DNA of 64,000 bases from Jacaranda mimosifolia (Eukaryota; Streptophyta; Magnoliopsida; Lamiales; Bignoniaceae). Below are positions 1 through 11,500 of the stretch, piece by piece. The notes under the pieces were generated by a model. The model saw only the letters and a list, made by a program, of their open reading frames with translations. It ran no database searches and was not told the origin of the DNA. Made by a program: the position numbers and the translations under genes. The DNA lies in contig CM032121.1 of the NCBI GenBank assembly GCA_018894105.1, positions 39,278,230-39,342,229 of the forward strand, given 5' to 3'. Numbering within the stretch: the stretch's first letter is position 1; each line of letters begins with the position of its first letter.

Positions 1-545
1 TACGGGGTCGACTTGATCGTTCTTTAGCAATAGGGTCGACTACGGGGTCAACTTGATCATGCCTTAGCAACGGGGTCGACTTGACCATACCTTAGCAGTG
101 GGGTCGACTGAAGGTTGACTGCCAATTTGATTATGCGACCACGGGGTCGACTTGACCATGCCTTAGCAGTGGGGTCGACTGAAGGTTGATCGCTAATTTG
201 ATCATGCGACTATGGGGTCGACTTGATCTTTCTTTAGAAGCAGGGTCGACTGAAGGTTGACTGCCAATTTGATCATGCGACTACGGGGTCGACTGAAGGT
301 TGACTGCTTAATTTGATCATGCGATACGGGGTCGACTTGATCTTTCTTTAGGAGCGGGGTCGACTGCCAATTTGATCACGTGACTACGGGGTCGACTACG
401 GGTCAATTGCCAATTCGATCACGCGACTACGGGGTCGACTTGATCATACCTTAGCAGCAAGGTCGACTGCAGGTCGACTTCCAACTTGATCATGTGACTA
501 CGGGATCGGCTTGACCATACCTTAGCAGTAGGGTCCACTAAAGGT
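1..545. repeat. Degenerate tandem repeats rich in GGGGTCGACT
   Basis: Many copies of short blocks built from GGGGTCGACTTGATC, CCTTAGCAG, GAAGGTTGACTGCC and TTTGATCATGCGACTAC occur in changing order, with a loose period near 70-80 bp. The array lies where the untranslated leader of the Ty3/Gypsy element would be, between primer-binding site and gag. No open frame of note crosses it. Confidence 0.75.
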
Positions 546-615
546 TGACTACGGGCTAGTCTCGTGTTTACCCTTTCTCAAGTTACAGACTCTATATCCC
601 ACAGACGGCGCCAAA

Positions 616-1728
616 TGATGAGGGTAAAAGCTGCGTATAGCTAGATGGGACGGAATCTGGGTGCATCGACTTGCTTGGCCGAGTAAATGAGCTCCACAGA
701 TACCTGGGCTGAGTCCTGCAACCACGAGCAAATGTCAGGCTAGCCGAGGTGCCCTCGGCGTAGGCTCTCCGACGCTCAAGTTAGTATGAGGTCGAGCATA
801 TAACGAGCAGCAGAGTGGGGGCTTTGTAGTATAAAATGGCATACCTTTAAAAGGCTGGAATTGGGGTATTTATAGCCCCAAGTAAGAGATCAAAATGTTC
901 ATGGTACCCTTGCTCTTGCAGGGAGGACCTTTGTCATTACGTGAGGGTTTTTAGGTCTTTTCCTTATCTGAAATCCTCTTTTCAGGTGGCGCCCCCACAT
1001 CCTTTTGGGATATGGTAGAGATCTCACATTTAATGAATGCAGAGGCAAGCCGCCTGTCAGTGTATTTAATGTGGTAGAGTAGTTGGCGCCCCCACATCCT
1101 TTTGGGCTATGGTGGAGATCTCACATTTAATGAATGCAGAGGCAAGCCGCATGTCAGTGTATTTAATGTGGCAGAATAGTGGTTGAGTACATTAAATACG
1201 ACAGCGATTGGTGGTGAGAGAAACCTTTCTGTCTCGTAGGTCGACCTCTTCTGGTCGAGATATCTCCCTGACCGAATCTCTCTGACCACTCTGGTCGACC
1301 TCTTCTGGTCGAGATATCCGCGGTCGTAGGCCTCACCACCCACTCTGGTCAAATACATGACCTCTCTGGTTGACCTATTCTGGTCACTCTGGTCAAATGC
1401 ATGACCTCTCTGATCGACCTATTCTAGTCAGTATGTCTCCTCAACCGTGGGTCTATCTGCCCATTCTGGTCAAGCGCATGACCTCTCTGGTCGATCTCTT
1501 CCACCCACTCTGGTCAAGTGCATGACCTCTCTGGTCGATCTCTTCTAGTCACTCTGGTCAAATACATGACCTCTCTGGTTGATCTCTTCTGGTTACTCTG
1601 GTCAAATGCATGACCTCTCTGGTCGATCTTTTCTGGTCACTCTGGTCAAGTGCATGACCTCTCTGGTTGATCTATTCTTGGGCCTGGGATGGTTCTATTG
1701 GGCCTGTTGGGCTCGTCTTACTTCCCCA
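616..1728 (-). repeat. 5' LTR of the left-edge Ty3/Gypsy element
   Basis: About 1.1 kb with TG...CA ends beside a primer-binding site. It holds two internal repeat systems. One is a tandem duplication of about 97 bp starting at 988 and 1085 (both begin GGCGCCCCCACATCC). The other is an array at about 1345-1680 of units near 50 bp built from TGACCTCTCTGGTCGATC and CACTCTGGTCAA. The right boundary rests on the CCCCA end only. Confidence 0.55.
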
Positions 1729-2451
1729 TGTTAGAAGTATATATATTAAGGGCATTTTAATTAATATGAAGAGCCGGCGACTCCGCGGGGCGGGGAGTAT
1801 GATCGCCGTCCCCATCCCCAAATTTGTTTCAGGAGGAGTTTCATCCCTATCTCCATCCCCGTTGAAAAAAAACTCCCCAAATTCGGGACCTTGAAATTGG
1901 AGAATTTTTTGTCATCCCTACATGCACGGTCAATTATTTTATATCTTTTATTATGGATTTTTTTTAAAATAAAATTTATGTGTGGAGCTCTAAATGATAT
2001 ATATTTAATATAAAGTGTGATTTTTTTTCTCATATCAAAATTAAGATGATAATAAAAAAATGGCTGGCTATATTTGAAAGGTATTTATTTGAAATGATAG
2101 AAAAATAAGTAAACATAAAAAAATGTGAAAAATCAAATAGTTATTCTGGCAAAGCAATTGGAACATTGATTTATTTACACTAACAAGAATACTTATTACT
2201 AATTAAGATTGAAATCAATTAACTACATTATAAATTAAAATCATGATGTTTCATAGATTATTTTTCATCAAAATATGGAATTAACTCTTAATAAAACAAA
2301 ATGTAATACATACAAGTCACATAAAATTTTTAATAAAACAACAGCTTAGCTCCAAGTTATATATAGTAATTTCAAAAATTCAAGTCATTATGTAGACTAT
2401 TTATTAGATGATAACACCTATCAAATCATTTGTAGTAAGGTTTCATGTTTA

Positions 2452-2563
2452 CTTATTTATCTATTTATTTACGTATATCTGCATAAATTTGTTAGTGTTC
2501 GAATTCTAAACCTCATGTTTATATATGTAAAAACGGTGTCACTGACCTAATTGACCACTCAGA
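2452..2563 (-). mobile_element. tRNA-derived SINE with 12-bp target duplication
   Basis: A minus-strand short element of 112 bp. It has a B-box-like segment (AGAATTCGAACAC on the minus strand), an upstream A-box-like segment, and an A-rich tail that appears on the plus strand as TTATTTATCTATTTATTTA. It is flanked by perfect 12-bp repeats GTTTCATGTTTA at 2440-2451 and 2564-2575, as expected from LINE-type retroposition. Confidence 0.75.
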
Positions 2564-3081
2564 GTTTCATGTTTATACCTGTTCAACATCTTATATTATC
2601 TATAATTAGATAAAGGAAAAGAACATTAAAAAATTTAGAAGGCTTTTAATACGGGTGCCCACAATGAGTGGATGGGCTAAATCCTAAATGGTTTTTAACG
2701 ATTTATAGTCAATTCATGCTAAGTATTGACAATATAAATTTTCTTCAAAAATTTTATAATGATTATTATTGTTATTTATGCCGGGCAGTATACTATCGAT
2801 ACATAAAATGAAAATGAAATTCAAAAAGAAAATTTAAAACTATGGCTAAAATATGTTGACAAATACGACATATGAATTTCGACAATTCAGGAGTCAGACA
2901 TTAATTGGATAATTAATGGATGAGAAATTTGATAAATTTTTGTTGATGGATTTGTAATGGTTTTAAAAATTATAATTACCATAAAATTTTAAACCAATAA
3001 GATTTTCATTGGAAAAATGCATAAGTAAATGGAGAAAATCATAAAATAGAAAATACCATTCTACAATCACGAAAATGATGT

Positions 3082-3202
3082 GGAATGACTCGTGGCCCAA
3101 CGACATAAGTTTTTCATATAATATGGAAGGATAGAAATTCGAGTTCGAACGAATTTCTGATGTATGTGTATAAATAAAATATATATATATATATATATAT
3201 AT
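3082..3202 (+). mobile_element. tRNA-derived SINE with 11-bp target duplication
   Basis: A plus-strand element with an A-box-like CGTGGCCCAACGAC, a B-box-like GAGTTCGAACGAA, then TGTATGTGTATAAATAAA and a long TA tail. It is bounded by perfect repeats GAAAATGATGT at 3071-3081 and 3203-3213. It belongs to the same family as 2452-2563, 14432-14533 and 33238-33357. Confidence 0.75.
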
Positions 3203-3460
3203 GAAAATGATGTTCACATGTATTGTTTCCATAATATTGAAAATGGCTTCATTACTGTGGCGATGCAAATTTGCCACCACCGTATGTATGTGGGCCCCAT
3301 TCTAGGAAAGGTCGAAAAAAGAATGCGACGTGGACGTTGAAGAAAATAGATAGGCCAATACAGAAGAAATTATTATATTATTTTGAAGAGGCAAAATGAC
3401 AGCTAATAGTGCAATACTGCAATCAAGTCGAGTCTAATTGAGTGGAGCTTCAGCGAAATT

Positions 3461-4415
3461 TTTGAGTTCGAACTCAACTCGAATTGATAAATGAGTTATA
3501 AATAACTGCAGGCTTAATTTCAAACTCGAATTTTAGTTCGAATTTGAAATAAGAAAATAATAGTATAATATATATTTATTAATAAAATAAATAATAATAT
3601 TTAATTATAATATTGCCTTGCGAGTCAGCTCGAGAGTTTCGAACCTAAATACAAACAGTTCAAATTGATTCGAATTAGAGCTTGAATTCTGCTCGACTCG
3701 TTTGTGCCCTTAACAAAGGGGCCAAAAGGAAAATTGATAATATTATTTGAATTTAGATTTTCATACGGGAAAAAAATAAAAATTATGTATTTGTATGAAA
3801 AGTATGTGTTAATTTAATTTTGTGTAGTATATTTATTATAATAAATATATAACTAAATTGATATTAAATTAAAGTTCTTAAAAATGCTACATATATATCA
3901 AAAAATTATAGTTCCTTATATTATAATACAGAGAGTCAAATTTGTATTTGAGTTCAAACTCGACTCGAATTGATAAATGAGTTATAAATAACTGCAGGCT
4001 TGATTTTGAACTCGAGTTTCAGATCGAATTTGAAATAAGAAAATAATAGTATAATATATATTTATTAATAAAATAAAAAATTGTATTTAATTATATACTA
4101 CCTTGTGAGTCAGCTCGCGAGTCTCGAGCCTAGATACAAATGGCTCAAATCAATTCGAATTAGAGCTCAAACTCTGCTCGACTCATTTGTACCCTTAACA
4201 AAGGGGCAAAAAGGAAAATTGATAATATTATTTGAATTTAGATTTTCAAAAGGAAAAAAAATAAAAAAATGTATTTGTATGAAAAGTACGTGTTAATTTA
4301 ATTTTGTGTAGTATATTTATTATAGTAAATATATAACTAAATTGATATTAAATTAAAGTTCTTAAAAATGCTACATATATTAAAAAATTATAGTTCCTTA
4401 TATTATAATACAGTG
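3461..4415. repeat. Tandem duplication of about 480 bp
   Basis: The segment from about 3461 to 3946 is repeated at 3947-4415 with few differences, including shared blocks GATAAATGAGTTATAAATAAC, GCTCGACTC and AAAAATTATAGTTCCTTAT. Each copy contains the terminal-type motif of a hAT-like family (GCTCGACTCGTTTGTGCCCTTAA and variants), so a transposon and its flank were probably duplicated together. Confidence 0.8.
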
Positions 4416-4892
4416 TCAACTGTCATAATAATTATTTTATATTAATAAAATTTGAAATCTTAACAATATATGACTCAATTAAATTATTATTAATTATATT
4501 GAAAAAATAATTCATTTGTAGAACCAAATGGAAAAATATACATTGAGAAATTCGCGAGGCTGATGTAGAAATGCCAACTGGTTCTCAATAAATACTCCAT
4601 TTTCATTTTCCTACATAAATTCCCACTAATCGGTTAGTCCCTACAAATAAGAAAAAGCAAATGGTGGACAAATAATTGTACACAACGGATGGTTAACGAA
4701 CCTGCACCTCGTTTGGCGGGCCCAATATAGAATCTTTGTCCTTTTCAATTGTACATAAAAAGAAAGGAGGGTTCTGTACTCCTCTTTTTCTTCCTTTTCT
4801 TTTTTTTTTTTTTAACCAAAAACTAACTACAACGACCCCTTAAAGTTTAGTATACGTTTGGATGTGAGGGTATTGTCGTCTAATCAATCAAC

Positions 4893-5237
4893 TAAGAGTA
4901 CAATATGAGCCAAGTTTGAGTAAAATTTTTGAACTTGAGTATGAACTCGAAATATATATTTTAGGCTCAAACTCAAAGAGCCTAAAATTTTAAACTAGAC
5001 TCGCTTCAATAAGGCTCGAATTGACAAATAAATTATAAAAAATTATAGGCTAAAACTCGAGTTTAAACTCGAATTCAAAATGAAAAAAATATTAATATAA
5101 TATATATTTATTAATAAAATAAAAAAATTAATTACATACTGGCTTGCGAGTCTCAAGCCTAAATAAAGACGACTCGAATTAAAGTTCGAGCTCGAGTCAT
5201 GCAGCTGGTGAGCCGGCTCGACTTTTTTGCACCCCTA
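4893..5237. mobile_element. Non-autonomous hAT-type element, 345 bp
   Basis: The ends are imperfect inverted repeats: TAAGAGTACAATATGAGCC at the left against TAGGGGTGCAAAAAAGTCG read from the right. The flanks are 8-bp repeats with one mismatch (CAATCAAC at 4885-4892, CAATTAAC at 5238-5245), the size typical of hAT transposition. There is no coding capacity. Confidence 0.65.
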
Positions 5238-7793
5238 CAATTAACCACTTACAAAACATCATATAAATAAATATAATAAACCAAATATTCTTAATATTTT
5301 TTAAATAAATTTTATTATCGAATCAAAGCAAAATCGAAAAGTGTAACTCACGAGTTTAGATATCTATAATCTCAATTTGTCCAAATTAATAATCTATGGA
5401 GCTATAGTCCTCCTAATGGACGTTTCTTTGTACATGGCCAATCAAATGGAGGTCGCCTTATTTTATTTTATTTTATTTTTTCCTTATTTTAACATTTTGT
5501 TGACAATTTTATGTTCAAAAGAATTTTATCAAATAATTTATTTTATAGTTAGTCAATTTTTTTAAATTACACACTTAAGTAATAGATATGATTTATTTAT
5601 TATTTAATTAAATTATATTGACCGAAATTGGAATCAGAATGAATTTTGATGTCCAGATTCATTGCTTGTGGAGAGTCGTGGTCATGATTAAAAAGTGCAC
5701 TTACAAAGGAGAGATACCATGAACATGAGAAAGAAGGAAAGGGAGGGAAAAGTTCCCCAATAGAAAATGATAAAGAAAACCTACTTTAGAATGTGGGGGA
5801 GTCATTGGCTGTGGAAAATTCATAATAAATATATATTTATTTTCTTTTAAAATATTAAATAGATTTTTTGAAAATATCATTCTTTCTATTATTCATAATC
5901 CTCAAAACTTTTTCATTTTTCAATATATACATACATATATTTATATTTTATTATTATTCTTACAATAAAAGAATTTTTCAATTTCATTTTCATCCAAAAA
6001 ATTTAATAAAAAAATATTGATTTGATTGTTACAGTAAAAAAATGTATCACCTCAAAAATAAACAAACACGCCAAAACTCTACAAAATAAAATTTTAATTA
6101 TTTTTTAAAACATAACAAAAAATTCATCACATTTCCCAACACAATTTTCAGATTATTCAACCTTACTAACCAAACATTACCTTTGTTAATAAAGAAATAT
6201 TATTGTTATTTCATTACAAAAGTAGTTAAATACAAATTCCGAGATTCCTATGGCCCACAAACAGAGGATTTCATTTATGGCGGCCCATGAAGAATCAAAG
6301 CCACAACTCTGAATTTTTTCCCAATAAATAGAAAAGGTGGAAAAAGTTCAATTAGGAATGGAGGAAATTCAGCTAAGGTCTAATGGGGGGTCATACTGAT
6401 TTGAGGTCCCATCCACTAGGCCATTTTGTGGTTGGTTCTTTCAAACATCACTCATAATTATGGTTTGTTCTTTATTGGCCCCCACCAAAATGGTAAATAA
6501 ATAATATATATTATTTATTCTACATCCACAAAAAAAAAATCAAGAAAATATATTTTTGAATAAATTTTGATATGAGATAATGCTTACATGTGTGCTTACA
6601 TATATTTAGAATTTTTAATGTATTGGTAAAAGGTAATATTCAAAGGACATCGATTGATGTGTAGACGTATTGAACTATTATCTATTGATATACATATCGA
6701 TAGAGAATTTTATCTTAAAAAATATAAAAAAAGACAACTTATATATTAGATAATTCATTGCAACCCATAAATAAAAGCTTTTTATTAAGGAAGGTGGCCT
6801 CGGAAAAGTTTGTTAAAAGACTAGAACCCTAAGTGCTAGTTTGGTTAAAGTGGTAATAAACACTCAAATTCGCACTAATACCAAAAACTCATACGTATAT
6901 GTGAAATTTTCATGATAAATTAACCTACTGCTCCCATTGGATTATTTATCCATAGATCTACTCCTTGTGTTGAAATTATCTATTTACCCTTTAAATTTTG
7001 AAATTATGAATTTTATATTTGAGTAAGAGACAAAAAGATAGTTTATTAAATATAATCCAGATGCTTTAATGTTGAACCAAACACAAAAATCAACAATCAT
7101 GCGGACCCACATAAAAATAATCATACTATAGCGTAATGATAAATAATCACATGATAAATAATCATGAGATAACTTAAAATTCAAACCAAACTAGCCCTAA
7201 AGAGCTAACTTAAGCAAGGGTATTTTGGTAATTGACTGGTCAAGACATAGGTAGTTCGTTGAAGATAGTGAACGAAGTTGGAAAAGAGGCGTGACAACAA
7301 ATTTAATTGGATGGAAAGGAAAACACTCAGCACGTAACGTGGGTTTTCAATGGCCCGAGTAGGTTCGGAAAATTCGTCCATCTTCTCACGCAAAGCATAC
7401 CTCTTCCACCCCGAAACAGCATACCTGCGATCTTCTTCCCTTAGTTTTGTGCCTATCTCTCGAGTGCAGCTGGATCCCTAAAATAAATAAAAGTTTTTAT
7501 TGTTAATCGGTCATCTCAGTCACTCAATGTGATTTAAAAGTCCTCAACTACTCTCTCAGTGTTGGAATAGACCAAAATGTTATCAAATACTTTCAAAACA
7601 CGAGTTTCTTTGTTAATTGACTTAGAACAATAATTGCAACTCAAAATACAAATCGCATTTCTCTTCGTCAAGCCAATTTTTCATCTTTGACACTTGTTTG
7701 AATTGAAGAGAAATCATTTTCCAAACTCGACTTTCCTTGCACTTTCCATTATAACAGACAACTTGAAGCCATAAAGAAAAATAGAAAATCCAA

Positions 7794-8224
7794 GGCCATA
7801 TTTAGTTGCCAACTCCCAATTTGTTTTTCAATTCCCAAAATTTAAATAAATAAACACTACACATTCCTCAATCTCAATCAAAAAATACAAAATTTATTTC
7901 TCAAAATATCCTTACTATTCACACTCCCAAACCATTTCCCAAAGTTTCAATTATTATCTCATCATTATAAATACATACACATATTACTCCTCATTCTATA
8001 TATATACACATATATAAATAATTTTAAAATACCCATTTTACCTCATCAACCAAACAAAAAAGTTATTGATCTGACATATTGTCTCTTCTCAAAACACAAA
8101 CAAATAATTTTCTCCCAATTCATTCTCTACCTACTACCCAAAACATAAACAAACACACATTCCTCAACCCCACTTCCCAAAAATCATTTTGCCAAAATGG
8201 CCCAATTCACAACCAAACAAAGCC
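7794..8224. mobile_element. PIF/Harbinger-type MITE upstream of the beta-barrel gene
   Basis: A 431-bp element similar, in reverse complement, to the MITE at 47720-48148. The right end read inward is GGCTTTGTTTGGTTGTGAA; the left end GGCCATATTTAGTTGCC is decayed. It is flanked by the 3-bp repeat CAA (7791-7793 and 8225-8227). It ends about 360 bp before the start codon of the gene at 8583 and adds several GGCCCA/AGCCCA motifs to that upstream region. Confidence 0.65.
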
Positions 8225-8582
8225 CAAGCACTTGATCAGAATTTTTTTACCAAAATTTTATATTCAAACCCAAAGTCTAGCCCAGATTCATATTTAACAT
8301 GTAGCCCATGGTCCGATGAACTGGCCCAATTGGCAGCGGACGATTTTAGTCCAAAAATGGGTCCTGGTGCGGGTCATGCATGACCCGTCCATGTACGACA
8401 CGTGCTGCGGATCCTGCCACGTCACCAGACCGTACTTCAGTAGAAGAAACGGTCATGACAAGGTTCGAGGAATTTCCGCTTCGGAAGTAACAAATCCCCG
8501 CCATTTCTCTCCATACTTGTCTTTCTCATCATTCATAATTTTTTTTCGAATTTTATTCTACAGAAAAATTAATTAACCGGAG
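8225..8582 (+). promoter_or_regulatory. Candidate promoter of the beta-barrel gene
   Basis: The 358 bp before the start codon hold repeated TGGGCC/TGGGCT (site II) motifs in either orientation, for example near 8279, 8302 and 8324. There is a G-box CACGTG at 8399-8404, a CACGTC core near 8418, and a perfect 18-bp palindrome CGGGTCATGCATGACCCG at 8370-8387. Site II motifs are common in promoters of plant housekeeping and organelle-biogenesis genes. Function is inferred from sequence only. Confidence 0.5.
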
Positions 8583-11500
8583 ATGGGGAACTGGTGGTCC
8601 GCCGTAGAACCGCCGCCACCGCCGCCGATGGTGCTGGTTCCGCCGCTCTTTGATTTCCCTCCTCTCGCCGCCCGTACTAGGTTCCAACTACTTTTTCTCA
8701 CTTACAAGCTCAATTTTTCTTTTTTTGGAAGAAACGGACTGTTTGGTTTAGAGTTAAAAGTTTTTAATGGCAATGTAGAATGCTGGAATCATCGTACAAC
8801 TTGTTGTTTGGAAAGCTGGCTTTGAGATCTCTCTTCGAGGACTATTTTGAAGAAGCAAAGCATTTCAGCACAAGAATAATGCTTAAGCCGATTGATGATC
8901 CACATGTTGATTTGATTGCCACTGTATCCGTCTTTTAATTTTTGAAAATATGGTTATTTGATTTGTGTTCCTGTGTTAATATGATAGATCTCAGTCTACT
9001 GATCACGGGGTGAATCAACAGCTTCAATCTAAATAAATGGTGCCAAAGAAAGGTTATCTTGATTCTGAGGCACATAACTGTCTAAACTAACGCTTGGTAG
9101 ATGCAAATGAGCCATGCAATTGTTAGCTTTTTTAGTTATCAAAAGGAAAAAACTATAAAATCTATTAAAATGGAATAGGCCGTTATTAATGCATTCATTA
9201 GCAATCCTTTGGTTAATGTGGTTGTTTTATGACCTCCCATTGGTCCAATGATTCTCTTCAGCTTTTCATTCTGTCGCATGGTGCATAGCATCCTCACTGT
9301 CTAAAGTATGAGTTGAAGCATTAAACATTTTGACTTTTTCCTTCCTCTTTTTCTCTTAATTTTGAGGAGGGGATGGATAGATGGTTACTTCTGGGGTGGA
9401 ATATGGCGAAATTGCATTGGAGGACAGGGTACTATACATTCTTACGTGGATAAATGATGCATTTAGTTGACTACCTGATATAAAAATTATGAGAGTTAAG
9501 TGTTCCTTAGCATGTTCAGGTTGCTGGACCACTTGATCACAAGCCGGAGGAGAAAATTGTAGGAAATGCACAGTTTCGCTGGCAAAGGTTTTGATATCCG
9601 TTAAATATATATGATTTCATCAACATTTCAGTTCTTTAATGATATTCAAATAAAGATCCATTTTGCTTTGTAGTGATGTTGATGATCCTCATACATTCGT
9701 CGATCTTTTTGTTTCAAACACAGAACCGTAAGAACCAAATCTTGTGTGAAACTTAGCTGTCTGTCTGCTTAGTAACAAAAATTGATTTTAATATTTTAAT
9801 GTGTGGACCATCCAGGATTTTACTGATGAGATCCTGTGCATACTACCCCAAGTTTGGGTTCGGAGCATTTGGTATTTTCCCAGTGCTTTTAAAACAAAGG
9901 TTACTTCCAATTTTTAAGTCAATCAATGATTCTATCTTTAACAAGTTGGCGTATACTTGCACACTTGTCATATGTTTATGACATCTTTGATCTTTCAGAG
10001 TATCCTCTGAAGATTATGGTGTTATGGGTTTGAGATACGGCTCTTCAAATCTGTCAGTTGGAGCTACAGTTATTCCTTTCTCCGGTATTTCACTTTAGCT
10101 GATGTCTCTAATTATGTTTGAATGTAACAGAAGATTATTGTTTGTCTTTTTATGCAGTATCTATTTCTTATAGTATCTCAACTGTAGCATGTTTATGGAA
10201 TTCCAAATCTTTTTATTTATCAGGTGGATTTCCCATGATCTTCATATAAACTATCTGAACTGAACAAAAAGATTGTTTTGGTTTATGTGAACAACCATTA
10301 CTTAGGCATATGTTCACACATGCAAACATCAGGAATTTTTTTTGACTTTATTTCTTTCCTTCGCAGTGGGAGATGAACTTCCAAAAAATGCATGGTTAGT
10401 AAGCAAGATGGGAAGGTTAACTGCTGGAGTGCAATATGAACCAAAATGTAAGTGTTTTTGGCACCAATACTTGTTTCCTTTCTTTGACCAGAATTTTCTT
10501 AAATACAATAATCGCAAATTATACTATCCTGCTATTCACACCATTTGTTTGGAGACAATGCAGAGTGTTTTGGAGGCAGTTCTGATTTTCATATCACTTT
10601 TCATGCACCTGTGAATTACTTAAAAAATTACTCTGTTCCTTATTATAAACATCAGTATGTCATCTTCCTAGTGCCAATGAGCTGCTAGCTACATTTCTTG
10701 GATGTAAATCTGTTCTATGAATTAAATTGCTTCTTGTTGAGGTACGCTGAGAACAGTACAAACATTATCTTGTCATTTCTTATCAGGCTGTAGTTTCTTC
10801 TTGGAATGGAACATATTTCCTTTAGAATATATTTTATCATGCTTGTTTTAGGATATACGAAACTTATATTAAACTTGATGTTCACGACATGGCTAGTTTT
10901 CTACAAATACTTTGAGTTTCATATCATAGCATTTGTAGTTGTGCTCTTCTAGAATTCTTTTTGGTCCACTGCAGTTTTGGTTATGTCTTTTAAGTCATAA
11001 TCCTTGAAAAGGAAGGCAAGTCAACTATTGAAAACTATGAAATTAAACACAGTTGTCTACGATCTGTATTTCTTTCAAATTATGATAGTGATTCCATCAC
11101 ATTTATTCTTCATGACGTGTAGTTGGAAGCAAAGATGAAGCAAGATACAAAAATTTAGCAAATTGGAGCTGTGCAATTGGTTATGGGCTTGGATCAGGCA
11201 GTCCATTGAGCCCATCATTTAATTTTGGACTTGAACTTGCTAAAAATTCACAGGTTTTTATATGTTAAAGTTTCAGTTCATTTAGTCTATTGTTTTCCTT
11301 TGGGCAATCAACGTTTTTCTTCTAAGTCTGATGTAAGTTTTATATTGGCTGGACTTGCTTTTCTGGACAACCTAAAAAAGGAATAAACTAATGGTAGTCA
11401 ATCAAATATTAATGGTACACAACCTTGAGCATGTGCCCTAAACTTGTGGGCATATGCCTGTTAGCACAACCGCCTGCTAGCAGTCGCATTTTTTTAGTGC

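Larger units (their letters stand above)
1..1728 (-). mobile_element. 5' part of a Ty3/Gypsy LTR retrotransposon (truncated by window edge)
   Basis: On the minus strand a 5' LTR is followed by a primer-binding site and a repeat-rich leader; the coding part lies beyond base 1. The primer-binding site reads TTTGGCGCCGTCTGTGGG on the minus strand (about 598-615), a type common in plant Tat-like Ty3/Gypsy elements. The LTR seems to run from 616 (plus-strand TGATGAGGG) to about 1728 (plus-strand CCCCA), giving TG...CA ends. Only one LTR is in view, so the outer boundary and target duplication cannot be confirmed. No intact protein is visible here. Confidence 0.7.
1729..7793. other. Intergenic, AT-rich, transposon remnants
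   Basis: No gene model could be supported over about 6 kb. The recognisable pieces are listed separately: two SINEs with target duplications, a large tandem duplication and one hAT-type element. Around 5870-6180 the sequence resembles the reverse complement of the MITE at 28042-28492 (a shared TTACAGTAAAAAAAT block and an ACCAAACATTA end), but its left end is not clear. The remainder is AT-rich DNA with short chance open frames. Confidence 0.6.

Noticed and set aside
1107..1358. Minus-strand frame of 83 codons with repeated YLDQKRST
   Set aside because: Lies within the LTR repeats of the left-edge retrotransposon; the repeated peptide reflects the DNA repeat.
8316..8576. Plus-strand frame of 86 codons before the barrel gene
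   Set aside because: Overlaps the promoter-like region with site II, G-box and palindrome; no protein features.
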